Below are positions 18,911 to 27,872 of a stretch of DNA of 64,000 nucleotides, piece by piece (within the stretch, counting starts at the first letter, position 1; the number at the start of each line of letters is the position of its first letter). The DNA comes from Streptomyces sp. CB02009. Lineage in GTDB: Bacteria; Actinomycetota; Actinomycetes; Streptomycetales; Streptomycetaceae. The notes under the pieces are model-generated. The model ran no database searches. It had not been told where the DNA came from and saw nothing but the letters and a program-made list of their open reading frames with translations. The position numbers and the translations under genes were made by a program. Location of the stretch: assembly GCF_001905825.1 (NCBI RefSeq), contig NZ_LIVV01000002.1:1120441-1184440 (forward strand), in the 5' to 3' direction.

Positions 18911-19945
18911 TCAGGAAGGCCGTACGGCCATCGCGTCGAGCCCCTCCAGGAGCGCGGGCAGCCGAGGACCGCGGGCCACCGGCAGGACCTCGCGCGGCAG
19001 CTCGTCGAGCAGGACGAAGGCCATGTCGTCCGGACGCGCCACCAGCGACCAGCCGGGGCCGTCCGCGCGCAACGTCCGCGCACCCCCGTCCGCACCGGTG
19101 TCGGTGGACCGCACGCGCCCGATCGGCGGCGGGTCCGCGAGGTAGCCGCGGAGCTCTTCGAGGGCCCGCCGGACTCCGGCATACGGATCGGCGACGGCGG
19201 CCGCGGCGGCGGCCGCACCGGTGGACACCGTGCCCCCGGCCGGGGTCTCCGCCGTCGCGGGCGGCGCGGCCTTCCTGGGGGAGGGCCTGTCGAACCAGGT
19301 CGTCGGCCTGGGCTCGGCCTCGGCCGGTGTCCCGGGCGAGGCGGCGGAGGGCGTCGAGGGCGAGGCGACGGCCGGCGTCGCGGGCCGGGACGCGACTGTC
19401 GCGGCGGACGGGGCCGCCGTCCCCGCGTCGGACGACGCGTCGTCCGTCACCTGGCTCCGCCAGGCGGACCACTGGAGCGCCACCTCGTCCGCGCCGAGGC
19501 GCCGCTGGGCAGGACCCCACACATCGCCGGACGGCGGAGCCAGCGGGGCCGGGTCGCCCTCCTCCGGCTCCGGGTCGTGCGGCGCCGGCACACCGGGCGC
19601 GCGTGTCACCACCTCGAGCGGCCAGCCCGGCAGTCCGGCGACCACTGAGGCCTCGTCGGGGGAGAGGTCGTACGCCATGCCGCAGTCCCAGGAGGAGATG
19701 GCCACCGCGACGAGCGACACGTCGTCGACGACGACCGTCCACCGCGCGCCGAGCCCGTCCTGACCGAACACGAGCCCGTATCCCTCGACGTACGGCTGGA
19801 GTCCGAGCGCCGCGCACGCCGCCGGGTAGTCGTCACCGAGCACGCTCGGGAAACGCGCGGGCGTCAGCAGTGCCGCGGTCAGCACGAACAGCGCGTCGGC
19901 AGCGCCGTCGGCCTCGGCCTCGGCGATCGGGTCCGTCCCAGCCAC
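18911..19945 (-). CDS. Hypothetical protein (unrecognised, two domains with disordered linker)
   Basis: Protein of 344 residues that I do not recognise. Residues 1-140 form a compact alpha/beta domain (ALFVLTAALLTPARFPSVLGDDYPAACAALGL, WTVVVDDVSLVAVAISSWDCG). A long Ala/Pro/Ser-rich linker follows, then a C-terminal domain (VRRALEELRGYLADPPPIGRV ... WSLVARPDDMAFVLLDEL). The latter recalls small proteins that follow secretion or signalling genes in actinomycetes, but no motif settles it. No signal peptide or membrane helix. GTG 19945 is chosen because GGGGAGG lies six bases upstream; an ATG just before is out of frame. It precedes the secreted esterase on the same strand at a 200-base distance, so co-transcription is uncertain. 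Confidence 0.7.
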   Translation of the reverse strand: MAGTDPIAEAEADGAADALFVLTAALLTPARFPSVLGDDYPAACAALGLQPYVEGYGLVFGQDGLGARWTVVVDDVSLVAVAISSWDCGMAYDLSPDEASVVAGLPGWPLEVVTRAPGVPAPHDPEPEEGDPAPLAPPSGDVWGPAQRRLGADEVALQWSAWRSQVTDDASSDAGTAAPSAATVASRPATPAVASPSTPSAASPGTPAEAEPRPTTWFDRPSPRKAAPPATAETPAGGTVSTGAAAAAAAVADPYAGVRRALEELRGYLADPPPIGRVRSTDTGADGGARTLRADGPGWSLVARPDDMAFVLLDELPREVLPVARGPRLPALLEGLDAMAVRPS

Positions 19946-20107
19946 GCATGCCTCCCCATCTGGTTGTCGGCGCACCTTAACCAATGAGTAGGGAGCCCTG
20001 TCCATAGCCCGGCGTCGTGACCTGCGTCGCCGGACGGGCTCGGGTCGGAGAAAGGGCCGCGGCGCCGCCATGGCTCCGGCGCCCGGGCCCGCCCCGTGCC
20101 GCGAGCC

Positions 20108-20443
20108 CTACGCGCCGGCCGCCGGTCGCCGCGTCGGGTCCTCCCGGAGGCCCAGGAGCGAGCGGGCCACGGCCCTCGGTGACTCGTTGCGTTCCCGGGC
20201 GAGGGTGAGGAGGGCTCGGCAGGCCAGTTCGTTGACCCCGAAGGACAGCATGCCGGGGGAGACCCGGCTGGCCGCCTCCTCCGCCCGCGCCGGATCGTCC
20301 TCGGCGCAGGCGGCCACGTACTCGGCGGCCGCCTCGAAGAGGTTGTGCCCCTGCCGGGGGCGCGGTGGCGCCGGCGCGGTCGCCTGGGGTGCCCGCCGGG
20401 CGGACGGAAGGATTCTGCGCAGTCTTTCGGGTACCCGTGCCAC
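20108..20443 (-). CDS. Small conserved-type hypothetical protein
   Basis: Cytoplasmic protein of 111 residues, mostly alpha-helical. It begins VARVPERLRRILPS, then a basic linker, then GHNLFEAAAEYVAACAEDDPARAEEAASRVSPGMLSFGVNELACRALLTLARERNESP. I do not recognise a named family, though the segment 'VNELACRAL' looks like a conserved Streptomyces small-protein signature. GTG 20443 follows GGGAGAGG. It lies downstream of the receptor kinase gene, separated from it by the long perfect hairpin at 20530-20591, so it is probably a separate transcript. Confidence 0.6.
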   Translation of the reverse strand: MARVPERLRRILPSARRAPQATAPAPPRPRQGHNLFEAAAEYVAACAEDDPARAEEAASRVSPGMLSFGVNELACRALLTLARERNESPRAVARSLLGLREDPTRRPAAGA

Positions 20444-20529
20444 GCCGCACCGCCTCTCCCGGGCACGACTGCCCGGCACATCCACGGTAGTCAGTGAAGT
20501 GCCGGGAAAGAAGGGTGCGTTGGGGTCCG

Positions 20530-20591
20530 CTAGGGGGTGCCTTGTCGATCAGGCCCCGCGAGCCCGGCATGATCGACAAGGCACCCCCTAG
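20530..20591. terminator. Perfect 22-bp inverted repeat at the end of the kinase gene
   Basis: Arms 20530-20551 and 20570-20591 are perfect reverse complements (starting CTAGGGGGTGCC) around an 18-base GC-rich loop. The right arm contains the TAG stop codon of the kinase gene (20590-20588). It should act as a very stable transcription terminator or 3'-end stabiliser. The length and perfection exceed ordinary terminators here and could be a small palindromic element. Confidence 0.8.
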
Positions 20592-22468
20592 GAAGCCCCG
20601 CCGCTGGTGGACCACTGCTGGACCGGTGGCGAGGCGTTCTCCAGGAGCGGGAGGTTCCTCTCGACGGCCTTCTTCCAGGAGCCGTCGTCGATCATCCTCT
20701 GCACCGCCCGCCGGACGGTGCCCTTCGCGTCGCCGCCCTCCGGAACGCCGATGCCGTAGGGCTCGTCGCTGACGTCGAAACCGGCGAGCCTGAACCGCCC
20801 CTCGTACGCGTCGTTCGCGGCGTACCCGGCGAGCAGCGTGTTGTCGGTGGTGACGGCGTCGACGGCGCCCGAGGCGAGGTCGTCGATGCAGCGGGCGTAG
20901 CTGTCGTAGGTCACGACCTGTGCCTGGGGGGCCAGCTTCGTCCGGATCAGGAGCGCGCTGCTGCTGCCCGTGACCGTGCAGACCTTCCGGCCGTCGAGGT
21001 CGGCCGGGCGCTGGGTCGTGGTGTCGTCGGCGGGGAGCAGGACGTCCTGGTGGGCGACGAAGTAGGGACCGACGAAGTCGACCTTCTGGTCGCGCTGGGA
21101 GTTGAACGTGTACGTGGCCACGACGAGGTCGACCTCACCACTGACGAGGAGCGACTCGCGTGTGGAGCTCCGGGCCTCCTTCCACACGATGTCGGCGGGA
21201 TCGTGCCCGAGGGCGCGGGCGACGTAGGTCGCCACGTCCACGTCGAGACCCGCGTGCGTGCCGTCGGGGTTCTTGAAGCCGAGTCCCGGCTGGTCGAACT
21301 TGACGCCGATGGTGATCCTGGGGCCGCCGCCGGTCGGGTTCGCCCCGGACGCCCCCGTGGAGGGGGTCGACGGCGAACCGGAGTCCTGACCGCTCGGCTT
21401 GCCCTCGACGCGGTCGCCCCCTCCGTCGTCCTTCTCGCCGCCGCCGAGCGGCAGGAGGTTCCACACGAGGACACCGCTGAGGACGACGGCCGCTCCTGCC
21501 GCCGCCGCGTACACACCGCCGCGCCGCTTGTGCGCCGTGGGCGGCCCGGACGGAACCGGGGGTGTGGGAGGGAAGGCGGTGGCGGTGTCCGCGCCCGCGT
21601 CGACGAGAGGGCGTCCGGCGGCCACGGCCGCATGAGGCGCACGGATGTCCGCCTCGACCTCGGCGAGCATCCGGTCGAGTGCCTCGCCGTCGGGGCGCGC
21701 CGCCGGATCACGTACGAGCACGCGCGTCAGGATCCGTGCCAGCGGCCCGGCCCGCAGGGGCGGCGGAACCTCCTCGCCGAGGACGGCCGCGAGCGTGGCC
21801 AGCGTGTTCGCGCGGCGCAGCGGGTGGCGGCCCTCCACCGCGACGTACAGCGTCAGGGCCAGCGACCAGAGGTCGGCGGCCGGTCCGCCCTCCTCGCCGC
21901 CGACGCGTTCGGGCGCCATGTAGTCGGGCGTGCCGATGATGGACCCGGCGGCGGTGAGGGCGGTGGCCCCGTGGATCGCCGCGATGCCGAAGTCGGTCAG
22001 GACCGGCTGCCCGTCGGGCCGCAGCAGGACGTTCGGCGGCTTGATGTCCCGGTGCTGGATGCCCACCGCGTGGGCCGCGCGCAGCCCCGCGAGGATTCCG
22101 CGCCCCAGTGTCGCCGCCTCGCCGACGGCGAGTACACCGCGGTCGAGGCGGTCCTGGAGGGAACCGCCGGGGACCAGCTCCATCACGAGCCAGGGGTACG
22201 TGCCCTCGCCGCCGTCCACGATGTGATGGATGGTCACCACGTGGGGGTGCGCCACGCGCGCGAGTGCCCGGGCCTCGCGCAGCACCCGGATCCGGAGTTC
22301 GCGCGCGGCCTCGGGGTCGTACTCGGCCAGCGCGGGGTCGGGCGGGCGGACCTCCTTGAGGGCCACCTCACGGTGGAGCGCCAGGTCCCGCGCGCGCCAC
22401 ACGGTGCCCATTCCGCCGCCGCCGAGCCGCTCCACCAGCTCGAACCGATCGTCGACCACCCGCGCCAC
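20588..22468 (-). CDS. Receptor Ser/Thr protein kinase with extracellular glutamate-type solute-binding domain
   Basis: Single-pass receptor kinase of 626 residues. Cytoplasmic kinase (1-275): glycine loop LGGGGMG (15-21), K38, HRD 139-141 with IKPPN, DFG 159-161, APE 185-187, all consistent with activity. Residues 318-339 form the membrane helix, preceded by KRR. After a Gly/Ser/Pro linker, residues 384-610 form a periplasmic-binding-protein domain of the polar amino acid type (ITIGVKFDQPGLGFKN, GLDVDVATYVARALG, VDLVVATYTFNSQRDQKVDFVGPYF, YGIGVPEGG). It should couple amino-acid (glutamate-like) binding outside to phosphorylation inside. GTG 22468 follows GAGGGGGG. No transporter partner genes are adjacent. 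Confidence 0.93.
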   Translation of the reverse strand: MARVVDDRFELVERLGGGGMGTVWRARDLALHREVALKEVRPPDPALAEYDPEAARELRIRVLREARALARVAHPHVVTIHHIVDGGEGTYPWLVMELVPGGSLQDRLDRGVLAVGEAATLGRGILAGLRAAHAVGIQHRDIKPPNVLLRPDGQPVLTDFGIAAIHGATALTAAGSIIGTPDYMAPERVGGEEGGPAADLWSLALTLYVAVEGRHPLRRANTLATLAAVLGEEVPPPLRAGPLARILTRVLVRDPAARPDGEALDRMLAEVEADIRAPHAAVAAGRPLVDAGADTATAFPPTPPVPSGPPTAHKRRGGVYAAAAGAAVVLSGVLVWNLLPLGGGEKDDGGGDRVEGKPSGQDSGSPSTPSTGASGANPTGGGPRITIGVKFDQPGLGFKNPDGTHAGLDVDVATYVARALGHDPADIVWKEARSSTRESLLVSGEVDLVVATYTFNSQRDQKVDFVGPYFVAHQDVLLPADDTTTQRPADLDGRKVCTVTGSSSALLIRTKLAPQAQVVTYDSYARCIDDLASGAVDAVTTDNTLLAGYAANDAYEGRFRLAGFDVSDEPYGIGVPEGGDAKGTVRRAVQRMIDDGSWKKAVERNLPLLENASPPVQQWSTSGGAS

Positions 22469-22538
22469 TCACAGCCCCCTCAGTCGCACCGAGACCCCGC
22501 CTCGACTCTGCCACATCCGGGTGAGGGATCCGGCCGCC

Positions 22539-23147
22539 TCAGGCCTCCCGCTCGGCCATGGCCAGGTAGCGCGCGTTCTCGTCCACGTAGCTGACGAGCC
22601 GCCAGCCCGCCTCGGCGAGTACGGGGCGCAGCCGGGGTTCGGCGCGCAGGTCGTCCGGGGTGATCTGCCGGCCGTGGCGGGCCGCGAGGGCCGCCCGCCC
22701 GATCGGGTGGAAGAGCGCGAGCCGGCCTCCGGGCCGTACGACGCGGGCGAGTTCACGCAGACCGGCGACGGGCTCGGCGAGGTGCGAGACGAGTCCCGCC
22801 CCGAAGACCGCGTCGAGCGCGCCGTCGCGCACCGGCAGGTGCCCGACGTCGGTGAGGAGCAGTGCGGCCGTCCCGCTTGTGCCGCCGCGCCCGGCGGCGA
22901 CGGCCCGCTCGAGCATCTCGGGGGTCAGGTCGGCACCGAGTACGGTGCCGGACGGGCCGACGGCGGCGCGGAGCGGCGTGAGGGCGCGCCCGGTACCGCA
23001 GCCCGCGTCGAGCACCGCGTCGCCCGGGCGCAGGCCGAGCTCCTGCACGGCGGCTGCGTACGCGGGCCCGTCGTCGGGGAACCGGGTGTCCCAGTCGGCG
23101 GCGCGGGAGCCGAAGAACTCTCGGACGTGTGTGGGGTCATCGCTCAT
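22539..23147 (-). CDS. Class I SAM-dependent methyltransferase
   Basis: Cytoplasmic methyltransferase of 202 residues, Methyltransf_11/UbiE-like. The SAM-binding motif I is VLDAGCGTGRAL (about 45-56), motif II includes VLGADLTPEML, and the acidic post-motif is LLTDVGHLPVRDGALDAVF. The N-terminus FFGSRAADWDTRFPDDGPAYA is typical of this group. ATG 23147 is the natural start; the open frame continuing upstream to 24239 is an antisense artefact of the MHYT gene. It lies 70 bases upstream of the receptor kinase on the same strand and may share a transcript. Substrate unknown. Confidence 0.87.
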   Translation of the reverse strand: MSDDPTHVREFFGSRAADWDTRFPDDGPAYAAAVQELGLRPGDAVLDAGCGTGRALTPLRAAVGPSGTVLGADLTPEMLERAVAAGRGGTSGTAALLLTDVGHLPVRDGALDAVFGAGLVSHLAEPVAGLRELARVVRPGGRLALFHPIGRAALAARHGRQITPDDLRAEPRLRPVLAEAGWRLVSYVDENARYLAMAEREA

Positions 23148-23324
23148 GCGCCCATGATTCCGTACCCGGAGGAGTGACCGTCGAATGTGAACATTCTGTG
23201 CGCACCGACTGCGTGCACGTTCGAGCCCGGTGCGATCGTTCGGGATCCTCTCTCTGTCATATTCCATCAGCTTTCGAAATGCGCCCCTGGTGCGCCCCCT
23301 GATGCGCACTAGCGTCCCGGAGCC

Positions 23325-24152
23325 ATGGGACACCTGGACCACGCCACCTTCGGCTGGCTGACACCTGCACTGTCGTACGCGATGGCCTGCGTCGGCGCCG
23401 CCCTCGGGCTGCGCTGCACCGTACGCGCCCTCGACGCGACCGGCCGCTCGCGGCGCAACTGGCTGCTCACGGCGGCCTCCGCGATCGGCACCGGCATCTG
23501 GACGATGCACTTCGTGGCGATGCTCGGCTTCGGCGTGACCGGTACCGACATCCGCTACGACGTTCCGCTCACCATCCTCAGCCTCGTCGTCGCGATGGCC
23601 GTCGTCGGCGTCGGGGTGTTCGCCGTCGGCTACGGACGCGACCGGGTCCGCTCGCTCCTGATCGGCGGACTCACCACGGGTGTCGGCGTGGCGAGCATGC
23701 ACTACATGGGCATGGCCGCCCTCCGGCTCCACGGCGAGGTCCGCTTCGACCCCCTGCTCGTCGGCCTCTCGGTGGTCATCGCCGTGGTCGCCGCCACCGC
23801 CGCCCTGTGGGCGGCCCTCAACATCCACGCCCCCGCCGCCGTGGCCGTCGCCTCGCTCGTGATGGGCGCGGCCGTCAGCAGCATGCACTACACCGGCATG
23901 CTCGCGGTGGGGGTGGACGTGGCCCCTTCGACCGCCGCTCTCCCCGGCGCCACGGTCATGCAGTTCATCTTCCCGCTCGCCGTCGGCCTCGGCTCGTACC
24001 TCTTCATCACCTCCGCCTTCGTCGCCCTCTCGCCGACGGCCAAGGAACGCGCGGCGTACGCCTCCGCAGGCCGCCTCACCGACGACCGCGCGGTGGACGT
24101 CGCGCCCCCCGGCTTCCGGACCGCCGGATCCGCCCGTACGCATGCGAGCTGA
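23325..24152 (+). CDS. MHYT-domain integral membrane sensor protein
   Basis: Integral membrane protein of 275 residues with about seven helices and three MHYT-type motifs: WTMHFVAM, SMHYMGM and SMHYTGM. These motifs are proposed to bind a metal, possibly copper, and to sense a diatomic gas or redox state. Unlike the best known MHYT proteins it has no attached GGDEF/EAL domain; the tail is a short cytoplasmic segment. ATG 23325 follows GGAG. It is divergent from the methyltransferase gene and precedes, by a repeat-containing gap, the conservon, so it might supply input to that system; this is inference. Confidence 0.88.
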   Translation: MGHLDHATFGWLTPALSYAMACVGAALGLRCTVRALDATGRSRRNWLLTAASAIGTGIWTMHFVAMLGFGVTGTDIRYDVPLTILSLVVAMAVVGVGVFAVGYGRDRVRSLLIGGLTTGVGVASMHYMGMAALRLHGEVRFDPLLVGLSVVIAVVAATAALWAALNIHAPAAVAVASLVMGAAVSSMHYTGMLAVGVDVAPSTAALPGATVMQFIFPLAVGLGSYLFITSAFVALSPTAKERAAYASAGRLTDDRAVDVAPPGFRTAGSARTHAS

Positions 24153-24155
24153 GCC

Positions 24156-24270
24156 GAACTCCGTACACACGCGAGCCCCGTACCGAACCCCGTACACACC
24201 GCAGAGCCCCGTACACACGCGAGCCGGACCGAACCCCATACACGCGAGTCAGCTGGATCGAACCCCTCAC
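24156..24270. repeat. Degenerate tandem repeats before the conservon
   Basis: Four imperfect units beginning GAAC-Y-CC-R-TACAC or a close variant start at 24156, 24185, 24231 and 24260, with an extra internal copy of GTACACACGCGAGCC. Spacing is 29, 46 and 29 bases. They fill the gap between the MHYT gene and cvnA and can be read in one frame as repeated R-T-P-Y-T-R-E-P. Confidence 0.7.
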
Positions 24271-24310
24271 GCCACGCACCAGAGACCGTCGCAGCCGGAA
24301 CGAGGAGGCC

Positions 24311-27300
24311 ATGCGAACTCCCCGCAGGACCAACGACGCCAAGGCGTCGGCGCCGCCGTCGGCGGCCGCGCGCGGGCGGCGCGCACACGCCGGGCCGCCC
24401 GCCGACGAGCCGGGCGAACCCACTGCCGAGGCCTTCCCCGGCACCGGGCACCCGGCCTCCACAGGACACCCGGACGCCGGTCGCACCCCCACCGGCGGTC
24501 GCACCCCCACCGGCGGTCGTGCGGCCACCACCGGGGGCCACGCCGCCGTCCACGGCCCGTCCGCGCCTCGTTCCGTCGCGTCGCACGGACTCGGCGCCCC
24601 GCGCGGCGGCCTGCGCCCCCGTACCGTCCGCGCCAAGATCGTCTCGCTCCTGATGGTCCCGGTCGTGTCGCTCCTCGCGCTGTGGGGTTTCGCCACCGTC
24701 ACCACCGCCCAGGACGTCGCCCGGCTCCGCCAGCTCCAGCGGGTGGACGCCGAGATCCGTGAGCCCGTGACGGCCGCCCTCGCCGCTCTCCAGGCCGAAC
24801 GGCGCGCCGCCGTACGGCAGATCGCGGCCCCCGGCGCGACCAGGGCCGCCGAGCTCAAGGACCGGATCCGCCGCACGGACGCAGCCGTCGACCGCCTCCG
24901 CCTGGACGACACGCACACGGTCGGCGACACCGGGGACCTCCCCGGCGACGTCGGGCGGCGGGTCAGCGCCTTCGTCGGCAAGGTCGCCGGCCTCGCCCGG
25001 CTCCGTACCGCCGCCACCGACGGCCGCGCCGACGGGAACCAGGTGTACGAGGAGTACACCGCGGCCGTCTCCGCCGCCTTCGCCGTCGGAGGCGCCCTCA
25101 CCGGCATCCAGGACACCCGGCAGGGCTCCGACGCGCGCGTACTCCTGGAATTCGGCCGCGCCGGCGAGATGCTGTCCCGCGAGGACGCGCTCCTCACCGT
25201 CGCCCATCTCACCGGCCGGTTCTCGGAGGAGGGCCTCCGCGCCTTCTCGGGAGCCGTCGAGACCCGGCGCACCCTCACCGCCTCGGCCACCGCCGACCTG
25301 CCCGCCGCCGAACGCGCCGCGTGGGACCGGCTCGCCGCCGGCGGAGACCACGCGCGGCTCATCCGGGCCGAGGACGGCGTCCGCGCCGAGAGCCCCGGCC
25401 GCACCGCCGCCCAGGCGGTCCCCAGCGCCGACTGGGACGACACCCTCGCGGCCGTACGGACCGGACTCGCCACGATCGAGACCGACGCCCGAGCCGCCGC
25501 GGCCGACCGCTCCGACCCCTTCGCCGGAGGAGTGCTCACCGCGGGCGGCGCCGCGGTGACCTTCGGCCTCGCGGCCGTGGCCGCCTCCCTCGTCATCTCC
25601 GTCCGGATCGGTCGCGGCCTGGTCGTCGAACTCGTCAGCCTCCGCAACACCGCCCTCGGTATCGCCCGCGGCAAACTCCCCGACGCCATGCGCCGGCTGC
25701 GGGCCGGGGAGGAGATCGACGTCCAGGCCGAGACCCCGCCCGGGCCCGTCTCCCAGGACGAGATCGGCCAGGTCGGCGAAGCCCTCACCACCGTCCACCG
25801 GGCGGCCCTCTCGGCCGCCGTGGAACGGGCCGAACTCGCCAGCGGCATCTCCGGCGTCTTCGTCAACCTCGCCCGCCGCAGCCAGGTCCTCGTCCACCGA
25901 CAGCTCAACCTCCTGGACAGCATGGAGCGGCGCGCCGACGACCCCAACGAACTCGGCGACCTCTTCCGGCTCGACCACCTCACCACCCGGATGCGCCGTC
26001 ACGCCGAGAGCCTCATCATCCTCTCCGGCGCCGCCCCCGGCCGCGCCTGGCGGATGCCCGTCCCCCTCACCAACGTCGTCCGCGCCGCCGTCTCCGAGAT
26101 CGAGGACTACGCGCGCGTGGAGGTGCGCCGACTCCCCGAAACGGCCGTCGTCGGCGGCGCCGTCGCCGACCTTACCCACCTGCTCGCCGAACTCATCGAG
26201 AACGCGGCCCAGTTCTCCCCGCCCCACACCAAGGTCCGGGTCAGCGGCGAGCCCGTCGGCAACGGGTACGCCCTGGAGATCGAGGACCGGGGACTCGGCA
26301 TGGGCAAGGACACCCTCGCCGAGGCCAACGCCCGCATCGACCAGTCCGAGGCCCTCGACCTCTTCGACAGCGACCGGCTCGGTCTCTTCGTGGTCAGCAG
26401 GCTCTCCTCCCGCCACGACATCAAGGTCCAGCTGCGAACCTCCCCGTACGGCGGCACCACGGCCGTCGTCCTGCTGCCCACCGATGTCCTCCAGGGCGCC
26501 CTGCCCCCGGGCCGAGCCGCGGGAGCCACCGGCCACGGAACCGACACACCCCACGACGGAAGCCCACAGGTCCGCGATCCCCGCGCGGCCGCCCCCGGCC
26601 GGGGAGAGCCGGGCCCGGACCACCGGCAGAGCGGCGACGAGCGGACGACGGGCGACCGGTCCCGCGCCGACGGGGCCGGCTCCCACCGCCTCGGCTCCGA
26701 CCCGCGCACGGACGAGGCGCGCGCCGCACGCGAACGCGAGGAGGCGCAGCGCGCCGAGGCCCGCCGCTTCAGCCGTCCCCAGGTGTCCCGTCCGCAGGCG
26801 CAGGCCGGTCCGCCGGCTCCCGTTCTCGGCGGCCCCGCGGGGCCCGTTGCCGCGTCCCGCAGGACCGCGCCGCAGCCGCCCGCCGGGGCACGGCCCGGGA
26901 ACCTGCCCAGGGAGACGAGCGGATCCCGGCCGCCGGTCCCGCCGCAGGCTCCCGCGCCCGCGCGCCCGCAGTCCCTGCCCCGCCCGACCGCCGTGCCCGC
27001 GCTCGCCGCGCCCGCGGAACCCGGCCCACCACCCGCCGGGGTCACCGAACTGCGCCGCCGCGGGCCCTCCGTCCCGCCGCCGACCAGGCAACAGCAACCC
27101 GGCACGCCCGCGGGTGCCGCCCGTCGCGCCGGACACGGTGACGACGCGGAGGGCGAGCTGCCGCGCCGGGTACGGCAGGCGAGCCTGGTCCCGCAGCTGC
27201 GCGAAGCTCCCGCCGCGGCGCCCGTGTTCGTACCGACCGAGCAGGGCACGGACCCCCGCACCCCGGAGGTCGTGCGGGACCGCATGGCGGCCTACCGCGA

Positions 27301-27427
27301 CGGCTGGCAGCGGGGCGGCGGCGCGGCCCCGGGCAGCAGACGCCCCCTCGGCACGGGCACCGGTCACGAACCCGGCCACGGCACGACCCCCCTCGACGAC
27401 CCCCGCCCCGAAGGAGACCAGTCATGA
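24311..27427 (+). CDS. cvnA: Conservon CvnA: NIT-domain sensor histidine-kinase-like protein
   Basis: Membrane sensor of 1038 residues, first gene of a conservon. A disordered N-terminal 100 residues precede transmembrane helix 1 (TVRAKIVSLLMVPVVSLLAL), an extracellular nitrate/nitrite-sensing (NIT) type helical domain (about 135-400), helix 2 (TAGGAAVTFGLAAVAASLVI), a HAMP-like segment, and a GHKL ATPase region with N box ELIENAAQFS (about 625-635), EDRGLGMG and DRLGLFVVSRL. No clear phospho-accepting His box is obvious, as is usual for CvnA proteins. The last third is Pro/Ala/Arg-rich and disordered. AGGAGG precedes ATG 24311. Its stop overlaps cvnB by ATGA. Number within the conservon series not assigned. 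Confidence 0.92.
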   Translation: MRTPRRTNDAKASAPPSAAARGRRAHAGPPADEPGEPTAEAFPGTGHPASTGHPDAGRTPTGGRTPTGGRAATTGGHAAVHGPSAPRSVASHGLGAPRGGLRPRTVRAKIVSLLMVPVVSLLALWGFATVTTAQDVARLRQLQRVDAEIREPVTAALAALQAERRAAVRQIAAPGATRAAELKDRIRRTDAAVDRLRLDDTHTVGDTGDLPGDVGRRVSAFVGKVAGLARLRTAATDGRADGNQVYEEYTAAVSAAFAVGGALTGIQDTRQGSDARVLLEFGRAGEMLSREDALLTVAHLTGRFSEEGLRAFSGAVETRRTLTASATADLPAAERAAWDRLAAGGDHARLIRAEDGVRAESPGRTAAQAVPSADWDDTLAAVRTGLATIETDARAAAADRSDPFAGGVLTAGGAAVTFGLAAVAASLVISVRIGRGLVVELVSLRNTALGIARGKLPDAMRRLRAGEEIDVQAETPPGPVSQDEIGQVGEALTTVHRAALSAAVERAELASGISGVFVNLARRSQVLVHRQLNLLDSMERRADDPNELGDLFRLDHLTTRMRRHAESLIILSGAAPGRAWRMPVPLTNVVRAAVSEIEDYARVEVRRLPETAVVGGAVADLTHLLAELIENAAQFSPPHTKVRVSGEPVGNGYALEIEDRGLGMGKDTLAEANARIDQSEALDLFDSDRLGLFVVSRLSSRHDIKVQLRTSPYGGTTAVVLLPTDVLQGALPPGRAAGATGHGTDTPHDGSPQVRDPRAAAPGRGEPGPDHRQSGDERTTGDRSRADGAGSHRLGSDPRTDEARAAREREEAQRAEARRFSRPQVSRPQAQAGPPAPVLGGPAGPVAASRRTAPQPPAGARPGNLPRETSGSRPPVPPQAPAPARPQSLPRPTAVPALAAPAEPGPPPAGVTELRRRGPSVPPPTRQQQPGTPAGAARRAGHGDDAEGELPRRVRQASLVPQLREAPAAAPVFVPTEQGTDPRTPEVVRDRMAAYRDGWQRGGGAAPGSRRPLGTGTGHEPGHGTTPLDDPRPEGDQS

Positions 27428-27858
27428 TCGACCACGAGAGGATCTCCCACCACCGGTCCGGCGAGCTCGACTGGCTCCTCGACGACCTCGTGATGCGGGT
27501 GAGGGAGGTCCGCCACACCGTGGTGCTCTCCAACGACGGACTCGCCGTCGGGGCCTCCAACGGTCTCAGCCGCGAGGACGCGGAACACCTCGCCGCCATC
27601 GCCTCCGGCTTCAACAGCCTCGCCAAGGGAGCGGGCCGCCAGTTTCACACGGGCGGGGTCCGCCAGACCATGGTCGAGATGGACGACGGCTTCCTCTTCG
27701 TCGCCGCGGCAGGCGACGGTTCCTGCCTCGCCGTCCTCGCCTCGGTGAGCGCCGACATCGGTCTCATCGCGTACGAGATGGCCCGTCTCGTCAAGCGTGT
27801 GGGCGAGCACCTGCACACCCCGCCGCGGCTCACGGTGACCCCGCCGGCCGTCGGCTGA
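27424..27858 (+). CDS. cvnB: Conservon CvnB: roadblock/LC7 protein
   Basis: Small roadblock/LC7-domain protein of 144 residues, second conservon gene. The family fold is shown by LDWLLDDLVMRVREVRHTVVLSNDGLAVGASNGL and DAEHLAAIASGFNSLAKG, then the VRQTMVEMDDGFLFV strand. Roadblock proteins act as GTPase-activating or scaffold subunits; in conservons CvnB partners the GTPase CvnD. The start overlaps the cvnA stop by four bases, showing translational coupling. It is closely similar to the second roadblock protein at 29502-29915. Confidence 0.95.
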   Translation: MIDHERISHHRSGELDWLLDDLVMRVREVRHTVVLSNDGLAVGASNGLSREDAEHLAAIASGFNSLAKGAGRQFHTGGVRQTMVEMDDGFLFVAAAGDGSCLAVLASVSADIGLIAYEMARLVKRVGEHLHTPPRLTVTPPAVG

Positions 27859-27872
27859 CCCGGAGAAGGCCC

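Noticed and set aside
23888..27379. 1163-residue minus-strand ORF opposite cvnA
   Set aside because: Shadow of the conservon sensor; low-complexity composition and no ribosome site.
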